Assembly (NCBI RefSeq): GCF_011299555.1
Contig: NZ_CP049857.1
Span: 620,001-684,000, forward strand
Direction of reading: 5' to 3'
DNA: 64,000 nucleotides
Origin: Dysgonomonas sp. HDW5A
GTDB taxonomy: Bacteria; Bacteroidota; Bacteroidia; Bacteroidales; Dysgonomonadaceae
The notes beneath the pieces are model-generated. The model was not told the origin of the DNA, did no database searches, and saw only the letters and a program-made list of their open reading frames with translations. Positions 36,667 to 46,400 of this stretch are shown one piece after another. Position 1 is the stretch's first letter. Each line of letters starts with the position of its first letter. Made by a program: the position numbers and the translations under genes.

Positions 36667-39108
36667 TTACCATCTTAATTTAAAATCAGTAGCATCAGCC
36701 TCAAAGTCATTAACTCCCAATTCCCAAATGTATAAAGCAGGTTCGTCTGCTGTACCTATTTTGTCTAATACGTGAGTCTTAATGTTCCACGCTGTAAGGC
36801 TTTCATTTAGAAAACTGTTTTCTATTAATCGATTGTCAGTTGTACTTCTGCGAAGTGTACCACCTGTAGAAGCATACACTTTAGGCACTCCACCTAAAGC
36901 CGTAATAGCTCTTTCTATGAATTTTGCCCAACCGACAGTTGTCGAATTGAAAGAATAGCCTGCACTGATCGAGTCACCGATGTTTGCTACTATTTTACCC
37001 GTCCAAAAAGTACCGAATAGAGGACGTAAAGCTTCTGTTACTCTATAGGTAAGTGCATTAGCTAAATCCTGTGAACCGTCCGTTATTCCGGGATGCAACC
37101 CATCAGAGGTAAACTTTTTCAAGTTGTTATAATCGACACCGGCAATGATATTAGCATCATTGAAAGTTAATCCCATTATATCAGCCAAATTGATAAACGG
37201 AATGTTTCTGTTTCTGCACATGGCTTCTTGTGTGGCTATCAGGCGACGGTTATGACCGTTACCTTGACCACCGTCATAAGTGAAGTGCGAAATAAATACA
37301 TGTCTTGCTCGTGGTTTTGCTGCGAAAACACGATCCAATGATTGATTAAATGAACCAACAAAAGTGTTATTGTTTCGCATATTGATATTGTAGTCACCAC
37401 TTGGTGTACCTCCACCATCATCTATTATATTCGCTGATGATATGAACACGTTAGGTAAATAAACCCCGTTATCATAAGGCTCTGAATCTGTCAGATCGGA
37501 TGAAGCAATATTTACGGCTAGATCGCCGCTTGTATCTTCCGGGTAAGCTTCGTGAATAAACCATGTATTTGTAGGTGCATTCGTTCCCGAAAACCAACAA
37601 TTGACTCTTATATAATGACAATTTGGAGGTGTGATGAATGAACCTGATGCCCAACCATAGGCTTCTACAGGGTCTATAATTGCAGTAGAATCATTAGTAC
37701 TGTAATAGTTGATTTGCCTTGAAACTAAAGGTGATGGTGCTAATCTGAGTGGTAAATTATAAGCATAGCGTGTATTCGGCTTAACGGGTATAAAATTCAT
37801 AATATACCCTGATCCGGCAAAGGGTACGGCTGCATGTTCTATTACTCCACTGGTAACTATCCAGTAATCGCCTATCTTCTGTAATTCAGCGTATGGAGGT
37901 AATATATTTTTTCTGATAGGTGTTCCACTATCTGATGAAATACCGTGTATATTGCTTAGTGCTGCTGTGATTGTCGATGCAAAATCTAAGGACGCTAAAG
38001 TGTTGCCTGAACTATCAGTAAGAGAGCCACCGCCCCCACCGCTACTGCCTACTACTTTTAATGTGACAGTCGTTCTGGAGTCGAATGCTGCTTCCGGATA
38101 AATACGTTGACCGCCTTCAGCCTGAACATATATTTGATATTTATCGGTTAGCTTCACATTCATACCTAACCAAAGATTAGTGTCATTGGTTTTAAATCGG
38201 ATTGTACTATTGTAGGAAGCCCATATAAATTCCTGCATGAGTGCGGGGGCTGTAGTTCCAGAAAACAAAGCTGCACTGGGAGGCATATTACCTGTTCCGG
38301 TGGTTATAGTGGTTGGAGTACCTGTATTTCTCCATTCGGCTTTTAAAACCGTACCTCTATCATTTACGCTAACGGGTAAATTTGTCAACTTAGCTAAGGC
38401 ATTAGCTAATCCTCCTATTTCATACCACGTATTTGGGTCTAACCTGATTGTTGTAAAAGCGAATCCGCTTGTATCGCCGGGTGTTGTTGTGGGTTGTGGC
38501 ATCATAGATGCAGCAGATATTGGTTCGTTAAACCAATTGTTTGTATACAATTGACCTCCTTTGATATTAGCTCTCAATTGAGTCGTTAGATCGCCTGTAC
38601 CTGCAACGCCGTTTTTAAAATAGGTAACGGGTGAATTGTCTGCTAGTTTTTTATCGGCTTTGAGTGCTAGATCTGCAAGGGTAACTTCTCCTACTATTTT
38701 CCAATTGCTTTCGGTTGCCCAACCGCTAACGTCTGTACCTTTGAATTGTTCTACTATCGAACCGGATGCAATACGATATACTATAATTTGATCTAAGCCT
38801 CTAAGATTGGCAGGAACTGCGTTGCGAGCTGCTGTTTTGTCTGCATACGTTACGCCTGCAATTTGTGTGAGATTGTAAATAACTTTTGTATTTGGCACTG
38901 ATTGTGCTGTTTGTCCTGTGTCTACTCCACTAATCCACCAATTTCCATTAGCACCTATAGTGGGACTATCTCCTTTATTGCCTTTTAGCTGAAGCATAGT
39001 TGCCCTAACACTTTTGCCTGTTACATCTACTCCTATAACGGTTAAGCCCTCTATCGTAGGAGCGACGGGCAATTTCGATACATCTATTAAGTCGAATTCT
39101 TGTGCCAT
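36667..39108 (-). CDS. tail fibre with rearranged SGNH hydrolase domain
   Basis: An 813-residue protein. The N-terminal attachment part (EFDLIDVSKLPVAP) and a short collagen-like GNKGDSP are followed by beta-rich fibre segments. From about residue 540 it carries SGNH-esterase sequence in permuted order: block V (SDGLHPG, Asp669/His672) comes first, then block I (NIGDSISAGYS, Ser713), then block III (ELGVNDF, Asn800), and the protein stops soon after. A catalytic set is present but rearranged. The likely role is host-glycan binding and deacetylation. Confidence 0.8.
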   Translation of the reverse strand: MAQEFDLIDVSKLPVAPTIEGLTVIGVDVTGKSVRATMLQLKGNKGDSPTIGANGNWWISGVDTGQTAQSVPNTKVIYNLTQIAGVTYADKTAARNAVPANLRGLDQIIVYRIASGSIVEQFKGTDVSGWATESNWKIVGEVTLADLALKADKKLADNSPVTYFKNGVAGTGDLTTQLRANIKGGQLYTNNWFNEPISAASMMPQPTTTPGDTSGFAFTTIRLDPNTWYEIGGLANALAKLTNLPVSVNDRGTVLKAEWRNTGTPTTITTGTGNMPPSAALFSGTTAPALMQEFIWASYNSTIRFKTNDTNLWLGMNVKLTDKYQIYVQAEGGQRIYPEAAFDSRTTVTLKVVGSSGGGGGSLTDSSGNTLASLDFASTITAALSNIHGISSDSGTPIRKNILPPYAELQKIGDYWIVTSGVIEHAAVPFAGSGYIMNFIPVKPNTRYAYNLPLRLAPSPLVSRQINYYSTNDSTAIIDPVEAYGWASGSFITPPNCHYIRVNCWFSGTNAPTNTWFIHEAYPEDTSGDLAVNIASSDLTDSEPYDNGVYLPNVFISSANIIDDGGGTPSGDYNINMRNNNTFVGSFNQSLDRVFAAKPRARHVFISHFTYDGGQGNGHNRRLIATQEAMCRNRNIPFINLADIMGLTFNDANIIAGVDYNNLKKFTSDGLHPGITDGSQDLANALTYRVTEALRPLFGTFWTGKIVANIGDSISAGYSFNSTTVGWAKFIERAITALGGVPKVYASTGGTLRRSTTDNRLIENSFLNESLTAWNIKTHVLDKIGTADEPALYIWELGVNDFEADATDFKLRW

Positions 39109-39596
39109 TATGTTATGATTATTTTATTTGTATCAGTACTGAAAACTTTACCACTTTCTGTTTTAAATGCTCTATAAAAGATTATTTTGTCTTGTTCTGA
39201 GGGATTAGGCTCATTAAATCTGACCGAGAGTTTACCCTTCTGTCCATAATAGCCAAGATCCTGAAAGTTTGTTGTTGTGAAATTGTAAACCTTCTTGATT
39301 TTGATCACTTTCATTTGCACCCATCCTCTATTTAATTCTGCGACAAAAGCATCGTATTTTTCAAGGAAATCATCTTCTGAATCTGCCAGAAAGCAAAAAA
39401 CTAGCTGTACATCACGTTCGTCTAATCTGGGATTATCGACAATCACTCTTTTGCCGTGTTCTGATCTGTTTTTATTACTAATAAACTCTTTATTATTAGC
39501 CGGCAGAAGTAATGCACGCTCACTTCCTTCTTCGAGAAAAACGCTCCAAGTTTCCCACGCATCTTTATCGTTTATATATAGTTGTCTTGGAATCAT
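39108..39596 (-). CDS. tail tip protein, 162 aa
   Basis: Small tail protein starting MIPRQLYINDKDAWETW. It sits between the tail hub and the fibre, overlapping the fibre gene start by one base. The wording RDVQLVFCFLADSEDDFLEKYDAF resembles distal-tail-like adaptors. Assigned by position and style. Confidence 0.6.
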   Translation of the reverse strand: MIPRQLYINDKDAWETWSVFLEEGSERALLLPANNKEFISNKNRSEHGKRVIVDNPRLDERDVQLVFCFLADSEDDFLEKYDAFVAELNRGWVQMKVIKIKKVYNFTTTNFQDLGYYGQKGKLSVRFNEPNPSEQDKIIFYRAFKTESGKVFSTDTNKIIIT

Positions 39597-39615
39597 GCAA
39601 TAATACTTTTTACAA

Positions 39616-39625
39616 TAAAATATAA
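39616..39625 (-). promoter_or_regulatory. late-operon motif TTATATTTTA, copy 7
   Basis: Exact 10-mer on the coding strand, 19 nt before the tail tip gene start. It restarts the operon downstream of the plus-strand nuclease/lipoprotein pair. Confidence 0.5.
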
Positions 39626-39684
39626 GAGAGAGAAGATTATATCTGGAGACAAAAGCAATCAGAGAGAATAAAAGGAGAAAAAAG

Positions 39685-39718
39685 TTAGATTATAGTTTGA
39701 TAGTATTTATATCTTTGT
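39685..39718 (+). promoter_or_regulatory. promoter of the nuclease/lipoprotein pair
   Basis: TTAG (39685-39688), 21 nt, TATCTTTGT (39710-39718): a Bacteroidota -33/-7 arrangement facing the plus-strand genes. The same TTAG-N21-TATnTTTG layout precedes the gene at 59228. Confidence 0.6.
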
Positions 39719-39745
39719 CATATAAATAAATAATTATGTAATACT

Positions 39746-40843
39746 ATGGACTTTAAAGACGCGATTAAACTGCTATCAGAGAGAGTTGATAAAGTAAAAG
39801 ATAATTTACACACAGAGGAAGCAACAAAGAATGCATTAATAATGCCATTCCTACAAGCAATGGGCTATGATGTTTTTAATCCCCTTGAAGTAATGCCTGA
39901 ATTTACCTGTGATATTGGTATTAAGAAAGGAGAAAAAATAGATTACGCTATCTTTAAAGATGATCAACCTATAATTTTAGTTGAATGTAAGCATTGGAAA
40001 CAAGAGCTAACCCTACATGACAATCAACTGCTTCGTTATTTCCATGTATCAAATGCTAAATTTGGCCTATTGACTAATGGTATTATTTATAGATTTTATA
40101 CAGATCTTGAAGTACCAAACAGGATGGATGAAAAACCATTTCTTGAGATAAATTTACTTGATTTAAGAAGCAGCCAACTCGAAGAATTAAAAAAATTCCA
40201 TAAAGCATATTTTGATGTAGAAAATATATTAAGTTCAGCAAACGAACTTAAATACACTAGTGAACTAAAGGTTGTATTGAATAAAGAGTTTACAAATCCA
40301 AGTCCTGAATTTGTAAAACTTATATCAAAACAAGTTTATGATGGAACAATGACTGCTAAACTTTTAGAGCAGTTCACTACTCTTGTACGTAAATCTATAT
40401 CCGGATTAATTAGTGATACAATTTCAGATCGATTAAAAACAGCTCTAAAAACTGAAACTTCGCAAGATCAGAATATTGAAGAAACAGCTAAACAAGCACC
40501 CCCATCTCTCCCCGTCAACGTGGTATATATGTCTGAGGATGGAAAGATTGTAACAACACAAGATGAAATAGATGGCTATAACATTGTGAAAGCGATATTA
40601 TATGATACTGTAGACATTAAGCGTGTTGTTGATAGAGACACTAATTCTTATTTTGGAATATTATTTGACGATAATAATAGGAAACCAATTTGCAGATTAT
40701 ACTTCAACTCTGAAAATGTGAGATATATTGCAACTTTCGACAAGGATAAATTGGAGACTAAAAATAAAATCGAATCATTAAGTGATATTTACAAGTATTC
40801 TAATGAAATTCGTAATGTTGTCAAATCTTATTTAGAACAATAA
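39746..40843 (+). CDS. HsdR-N-like restriction nuclease (moron)
   Basis: A 365-residue protein on the plus strand inside the minus-strand tail operon. Residues 20-170 match the type I restriction HSDR_N fold: Asp66 in KIDYAIF and Glu80-x-Lys82 in VECKHW form the PD-(D/E)XK site. The C-terminal 100 residues form a separate domain (DSYFGILFDD-like strands). No helicase or methylase partner is present. With its own promoter and followed by a lipoprotein, it is a candidate lysogen-expressed anti-phage gene; that role is inferred. Confidence 0.78.
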   Translation: MDFKDAIKLLSERVDKVKDNLHTEEATKNALIMPFLQAMGYDVFNPLEVMPEFTCDIGIKKGEKIDYAIFKDDQPIILVECKHWKQELTLHDNQLLRYFHVSNAKFGLLTNGIIYRFYTDLEVPNRMDEKPFLEINLLDLRSSQLEELKKFHKAYFDVENILSSANELKYTSELKVVLNKEFTNPSPEFVKLISKQVYDGTMTAKLLEQFTTLVRKSISGLISDTISDRLKTALKTETSQDQNIEETAKQAPPSLPVNVVYMSEDGKIVTTQDEIDGYNIVKAILYDTVDIKRVVDRDTNSYFGILFDDNNRKPICRLYFNSENVRYIATFDKDKLETKNKIESLSDIYKYSNEIRNVVKSYLEQ

Positions 40844-40851
40844 TTATAATC

Positions 40852-41244
40852 ATGAAAAAATTACTCTCACTACTATTTATTTTGCCGTTATTTATGGCAT
40901 GTTCAAGCGATGACGATCCTAAAACTTCTGGGCAAGATTATACGAGTTTTGTGGCTTTCCACAATGAAGATTTAACAGCATCTAATTGTGTCGCAGGATA
41001 CAAAAAAGATGGCAAATATTATAAACTAGGGAATTTAGGCGATTTAACAAAGGGGAAGTATTCTCCAGAAATAAAAGTTAACGATAATTCGATAACTGAG
41101 ATATACATTTTTACAGATTATAACGGCGGCATTAGGTTTAACACTGCTTTCAAACTGAAAACAAAAGAGAAGAATGTAATAGAAATCAAAGGAAGCGGTA
41201 CAGGATTCACAGATAAAACTGATCCAACACAATACCCTCAATAA
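40852..41244 (+). CDS. small lipoprotein (moron)
   Basis: A 130-residue lipoprotein: signal MKKLLSLLFILPLFMACSS with lipobox Cys17, then an acidic SSDDDPK export-like segment typical of surface lipoproteins, and a beta-rich body. It lies 8 nt behind the nuclease gene, presumably co-transcribed. Phage lipoproteins often block DNA entry of related phages, so superinfection exclusion is plausible but unproven. Confidence 0.7.
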   Translation: MKKLLSLLFILPLFMACSSDDDPKTSGQDYTSFVAFHNEDLTASNCVAGYKKDGKYYKLGNLGDLTKGKYSPEIKVNDNSITEIYIFTDYNGGIRFNTAFKLKTKEKNVIEIKGSGTGFTDKTDPTQYPQ

Positions 41245-41273
41245 AAAAGAAGAGAGCTTAGATGCTCTCTTCT
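41242..41273 (-). terminator. late operon terminator facing the moron pair
   Basis: Stem AGAAGAGAGC / GCTCTCTTCT with a 6-nt loop. On the minus strand it is followed by six T and contains the stop of the tail hub gene. It separates the tail hub transcript from the downstream plus-strand genes. Confidence 0.8.
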
Positions 41274-43495
41274 GGTGTAATATCTAATTTACCATTGTTA
41301 AGCCACAATTGACTTGGCTTTAGCCCCCAATCGCTCTTTGGTAGTTTTCTCAAAATTACTTCTAAAATATCATTATCAGATGGTATACTCGCTTGAAATC
41401 CTCTAATCAGTTTATTTGACTCATCAAACTCCGAAACAGACATTCCTGCATAAGACACCTGAGTAAATCTATTCTCATGGCTAGACTCTAAACCCGAAGC
41501 CAATAATCGCGTATTATTATTGTTGTAATCGAGAGATAGAATAGAGCCAGATTCGCCAAAAGACCATTTTGATAAAACAGAATTATCAGAACCAACCAAT
41601 TTTAGAGACCTATCTACCGGATCAATAACTATCCTATATCCATTTTTATTACTTTCGAATTTACCTCTTAAGTATACTTCATTAGCTATTAACTTTCCTA
41701 AGTGGGTAACAACAAATTGAGCGATATCTTCAATTAGTGTAGGATCATTTGCGGCATTGATAGCCTGGTCTAAAGTACCACCTGACCAAATTGCAACATC
41801 ATTCTCACCTCGATTGATACCATTGATACCGGCATTCTCTTTCCATACAGCCCCCTGCATGTGACCGAGACGAATAAGAGTAGTAAGTATCAAGCCTCCT
41901 TCAATGACAGTGCTATTCTCTAAAGCTTCCCTCAGATAGTTTAAGGCCCTAACATTACGTAAAGCTCCGTTTGCCACTCTCATGGCCTCAACATGTTGCA
42001 GATCCGCTATCTCCCTGTTAGTTTCAATCGACTTATCAATAGTTCTTAATCGTGAGTAACGAGGCTTATCACCGATGGTATATGTATCATCGTAAGTCTC
42101 TAAACTCTTTTGGTAGCCAAACACCCTAGATGATCTTGAGCCCTCTCTCAAAATATCACTTACAAGCTTCACTTTCTGGCCCAATGACATGCTAAGCTCA
42201 TTGTGATATGCCCATACAGGATTTACCGGACATTCATAAGTTGCATTATCTTCTAATACGCTTTGATGCCACTGGGTAGCTTCTTCCAAGAGTTGCTGTT
42301 CAGCTTCACCGACATATTGATTCCCGACTAATGATATATCGAAATTAAACAACACATAATTATCTCCTAAGCGTGGTTTTAATAGATCATTCGGGATAGT
42401 AAGGTTTGGTATATCTTGATTATTGATGATCTCGAATTCCTGAGTACTATCATGATATTTCAGTTCAAAAGTACGCCCCGATAACCAACTATTATCACCA
42501 AAAGTAACTGATAATGTAAGTCCCGGAAGTATATAATCAGAATTGAAATTCAGAGCTGAATCTTTGAAGTAAAACACTAACCAAGGATTGCCATTTGCAT
42601 CTTTCTGAGTATCATCAATCCTGAGTTCTGTAATCTCGCCTGTACGCTGTGGAAAGATATGATCGAATTTCTTAACGCCATGTATTATTTCATTAGGCTT
42701 CATATTGGGAAAAGCATCTATGAAATCACCATTCGAAACTGGTAATCTAAGACGCCTCTGTACTATGGCATCAACAAGCGAACCGCTTTCAGTTGCCCTG
42801 TAATTAGTAGGGATATTTCGCGTAGATCCGAAGGCAAATAATCTGGTACAATAATCAGCACTATTGTTATTCGATCTTTTAATATCAGTCAGTGCTGCAT
42901 CCCTCTCAAGCTCTATTTCTTCTCCATGTTCATAATATCCAAGATTAAGGGTTTTATTCTCATAATCGAGCCACCACTCAGCACCGAATTTCTCTGCTAT
43001 CTCTGTCAGTCCGTCAAATGTATTTTGTGAATCAAAGCTTATCAGAATAGGCGTCATGGTAGGACAAACTCCCATTTTCCATTTATCCGATTCTTCTGTT
43101 AAGCCGAAATAGTCATTAATGCAAATTAGAGCTATCTGGAGGAATTGCTGAGGTGTGCCTGTTAATTCCCATTGCGCCTCATGCAGATCTTGCATGGTAT
43201 AGAATAATACAAAATCTTGAAAGAACATTTCGATTGCCTCAAACTTCAAAGTATAGATATACTCGAATATGCTTTTTTCTTCCGGCAATGATTCTTCTCG
43301 GATTGTATAACGTTTATTTTGATAATTGATATACGATCCACGAGCGAACTCAAAATAACGCGTGTAATTGAGTTTAAGTTGAACATAGTGCTCATTCATC
43401 AGCTCACGCTTATAAAGTCCACCAGCAAAGCCTAATGTTGCTATTTTATTATCAGAGATGCTAAATACATCAATATCTTTTCCTGTTGTTATCAT
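41258..43495 (-). CDS. tail hub / tail-associated protein
   Basis: A 745-residue protein directly downstream of the tape measure gene (4-nt overlap). It begins MITTGKDIDVFSISDNKIA and includes a baseplate-hub-like region (AEKFGAEWWLDYENKTLNLG) and a later helical part. Size, position and style fit a Tal-like tail protein with the central hub role; no peptidase motif was seen. Confidence 0.72.
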   Translation of the reverse strand: MITTGKDIDVFSISDNKIATLGFAGGLYKRELMNEHYVQLKLNYTRYFEFARGSYINYQNKRYTIREESLPEEKSIFEYIYTLKFEAIEMFFQDFVLFYTMQDLHEAQWELTGTPQQFLQIALICINDYFGLTEESDKWKMGVCPTMTPILISFDSQNTFDGLTEIAEKFGAEWWLDYENKTLNLGYYEHGEEIELERDAALTDIKRSNNNSADYCTRLFAFGSTRNIPTNYRATESGSLVDAIVQRRLRLPVSNGDFIDAFPNMKPNEIIHGVKKFDHIFPQRTGEITELRIDDTQKDANGNPWLVFYFKDSALNFNSDYILPGLTLSVTFGDNSWLSGRTFELKYHDSTQEFEIINNQDIPNLTIPNDLLKPRLGDNYVLFNFDISLVGNQYVGEAEQQLLEEATQWHQSVLEDNATYECPVNPVWAYHNELSMSLGQKVKLVSDILREGSRSSRVFGYQKSLETYDDTYTIGDKPRYSRLRTIDKSIETNREIADLQHVEAMRVANGALRNVRALNYLREALENSTVIEGGLILTTLIRLGHMQGAVWKENAGINGINRGENDVAIWSGGTLDQAINAANDPTLIEDIAQFVVTHLGKLIANEVYLRGKFESNKNGYRIVIDPVDRSLKLVGSDNSVLSKWSFGESGSILSLDYNNNNTRLLASGLESSHENRFTQVSYAGMSVSEFDESNKLIRGFQASIPSDNDILEVILRKLPKSDWGLKPSQLWLNNGKLDITPEESI

Positions 43496-46400
43496 AATTG
43501 GCTTAAGCTATTTTCGATTCTACCTAGTTTCTCATTCATTGTGTACAGCTCTTTGGTGTTTTTATTTATATCTTGTATGTTGTACATCATGTCAAGTACA
43601 ATATTGCGTATCTCTTGGAAGTTAGAGGCAAAAGCTTTCAGTGTATTATTAGAATCTGTATTTATATTAAGTAGAGTTAATATATATCCTTCAACATTAA
43701 TCATACTCATCTGAATAGCCGTGAATCTACCCTCCAGAGCTTTACCTGTATCTTGGCTCATGGTTTCATAACCACCTTTTGAGGCAGATTGAGAAGAGGA
43801 AGAGTCAGATCCGGTCCAATCCAATAAATCTTTAAGCGCATCCCGCTCCTTTAAGGCATCTTCTACTATTTTATTATATTCAGCTTGGAGGTCTGCGTAT
43901 TCTTTAGCATTGATACCATCTTCTTCATTTGCTTTTGCAAAATTATCATACCATGATTGTAGCTTTTCACGGTATTTGTCTGCCACTAAGCTTGAGAGTA
44001 TTGCTTTTTGCAAATAGTTAGCGAAATTATCGGCAAAGTCTTTAGATGAACTATCCATATCCATGAGTGTATCAATGAAATCATCGAATACACTGTCAAA
44101 TGAAACTTGAGTAAGCTGTTCTTTTATCGATTTATTGATATCCTCTATCTTCTCTGCTCCGTCTATTATATTATTAAGATATTCTTTAGTCTCATCGCTT
44201 AGCTTGGCCCAGAATGTAGGAGCATCTTCTTTTAGTTTCTGTAATTGTTCAGATGTGAGATCAAATAGACCTGTCATTCTTCCTCCCGAAACAGATCCGT
44301 ATAATGACTCAGAGATATCATTATTATTTGCCCATTGCTGTAATTGTTCCCAACCTTCAGAATTCATTCTTTCTCTTTGCCTTACGCCTTTAGAGTGAGA
44401 ACCTGCGCTGGCTCCTGAGTTTAAATATTCTTTTCCTAGTAATCGATAGGACTCAATACTCTTGTTGACTAAATCTTCTGCTTCTTTACCTACTCTTTTA
44501 GCCTCTTCTCCGTATGCCATCGATAGATATTCTTTCTTTTTATCTATCAGTTGATCCCACACTTCGTTCAGGCTGTCATACTGCTCTTTCATAGCATTGA
44601 ATTTCGAGTAGTCAGCACCAAAGAGTCCATCCAGTGCATCTACGACTTTAGATATACCGGAAACAACAGCCATAGTTCCGCCTATTACATCCCCTGACAT
44701 TATTTGACCTACTCCTTGTGCTGTTTGCCCTAAACCGCCTATTGCATCTGCAATACCTGAAATCTTATTTCCCAGATCATCATTTCCCACGATATTGCCT
44801 AAGTCTTGACCGAATTGAGAAACAGCAGGAGAGAACTGAGATACAGCACTGCCGATACCTGAAATTCCTTGACTTAAGCTTCCTCCGTTTATTAGATTTA
44901 TTGCATCTTTTACTTGTATTTCAAATAGCTTAAATGCACTTTTCCCTCCAAGCTCTCCTTTTAGCTGCTTAATAGCATTTCGTAATGACTCGACCTCCTG
45001 TGTGGATTGAGATAGGTTATTGAGCGTGTTCTCGGTAATACCTAAACCAAGAATATCATTCTTAGATACATTTTTACCTCCTATTGTAGCATTACCTTGT
45101 TCATCTTTTACAGCTTCTAAATATTGTAACAATAAGTCAGCTTTCTCAATGATAGCCTGCATCTCATTGACACTCTTTCTGGATGCATCTGCAAATAATT
45201 GCCCCATAAGGGTAGCACTATTTCTTATAGAATTATCAAGCTCATCGAGTTGATTTTGTTTTTGTTTTTCAAGCGTTGCAGCATCTCCTTTGGTTAAGGC
45301 TTGATCTATTTCTTTATCATATTTCTCGATGATGGCTTTACGCTTTTCTTGATAGGTCCCAAACTGAATCAAATGCTCATTCCAAGCCTTCTTTTCGGCT
45401 TCCATCTGCACGAATGCCTGGTTATTTCTTTTGTTATTTATGATTGTATCATAAGAAGAAGTGTCAACGGAAATAGAGGAAGAGTCAAACTTCTTTTTTA
45501 AGTACTTACTATTCTGTTTTGCTTTCAAGTCCTCAGCTGCATCAAACTTCTCTCTTTCAGCTTGAATATAAGCTTGTATATAATCCTCTTTGGATCTTTC
45601 CAAAGATTGGATTTCTAAATAACTGTCAAGTTCTCGCTGATAGCGTATCTTTTCTGCTCCTTCGGATAGATTACTTATATAGGACTGGGTAAGTTGATTC
45701 TCCAGATCTTCCTGTTTGCGTCTATTCTCAAGAGTTTGTTTTGTCTTAATGTCGGCTATTTTCTCTTCCTGATCGGCAATACTTTGAGCTTTTTTTGCTG
45801 CTTTTTCAGCAGCCGTTTCGGCTTTATTGTTAGCAGTTTCAGCGGCTTTTGCAGCTTTATCAGGATCTTCATAAACCTTAAGATCTTTTTTAGCTTTTTT
45901 TGCCGTTTCGCCTAGTTCTTTATAATTATCCTCTAGTTTTTTTAATTTATTAAATTCTTCCGGGTTTGTATTTACTAATGATGTGAGTATGCTTTCACCT
46001 GCTCTCAATTTCTTTAATTTATCGGGGCTTAGGCTTTCTTCCAGTTCTTTAAAATCTTTCACCTGCTTTTCGAGTGTTGATTTATTGACAACGGGAATAA
46101 TTGCCGATCCTAACTGTCCTGTTAATTTTTTCTTTTCTTCATTAAGTAACCGCATTTTAGTTAGCAACTCATTCAACACAGGATCAGCACTAGCAAAAGC
46201 ATTTTTTATGGCAAAAGGATTTTTGTTCCAATTATCTAACAATTCATTGATACTATTGAATTTCTTTTCAACATCAGAAATGGGAGATATTGTCCCGTCA
46301 ATATTTCTTTTATATTCCCCTGTTTTTAATATACTCTCAAGTATTGAAGCTTCCTGCTCTTTGAGTACTTGTAGTTGGTCCTGTAATAATTTATTACGTT

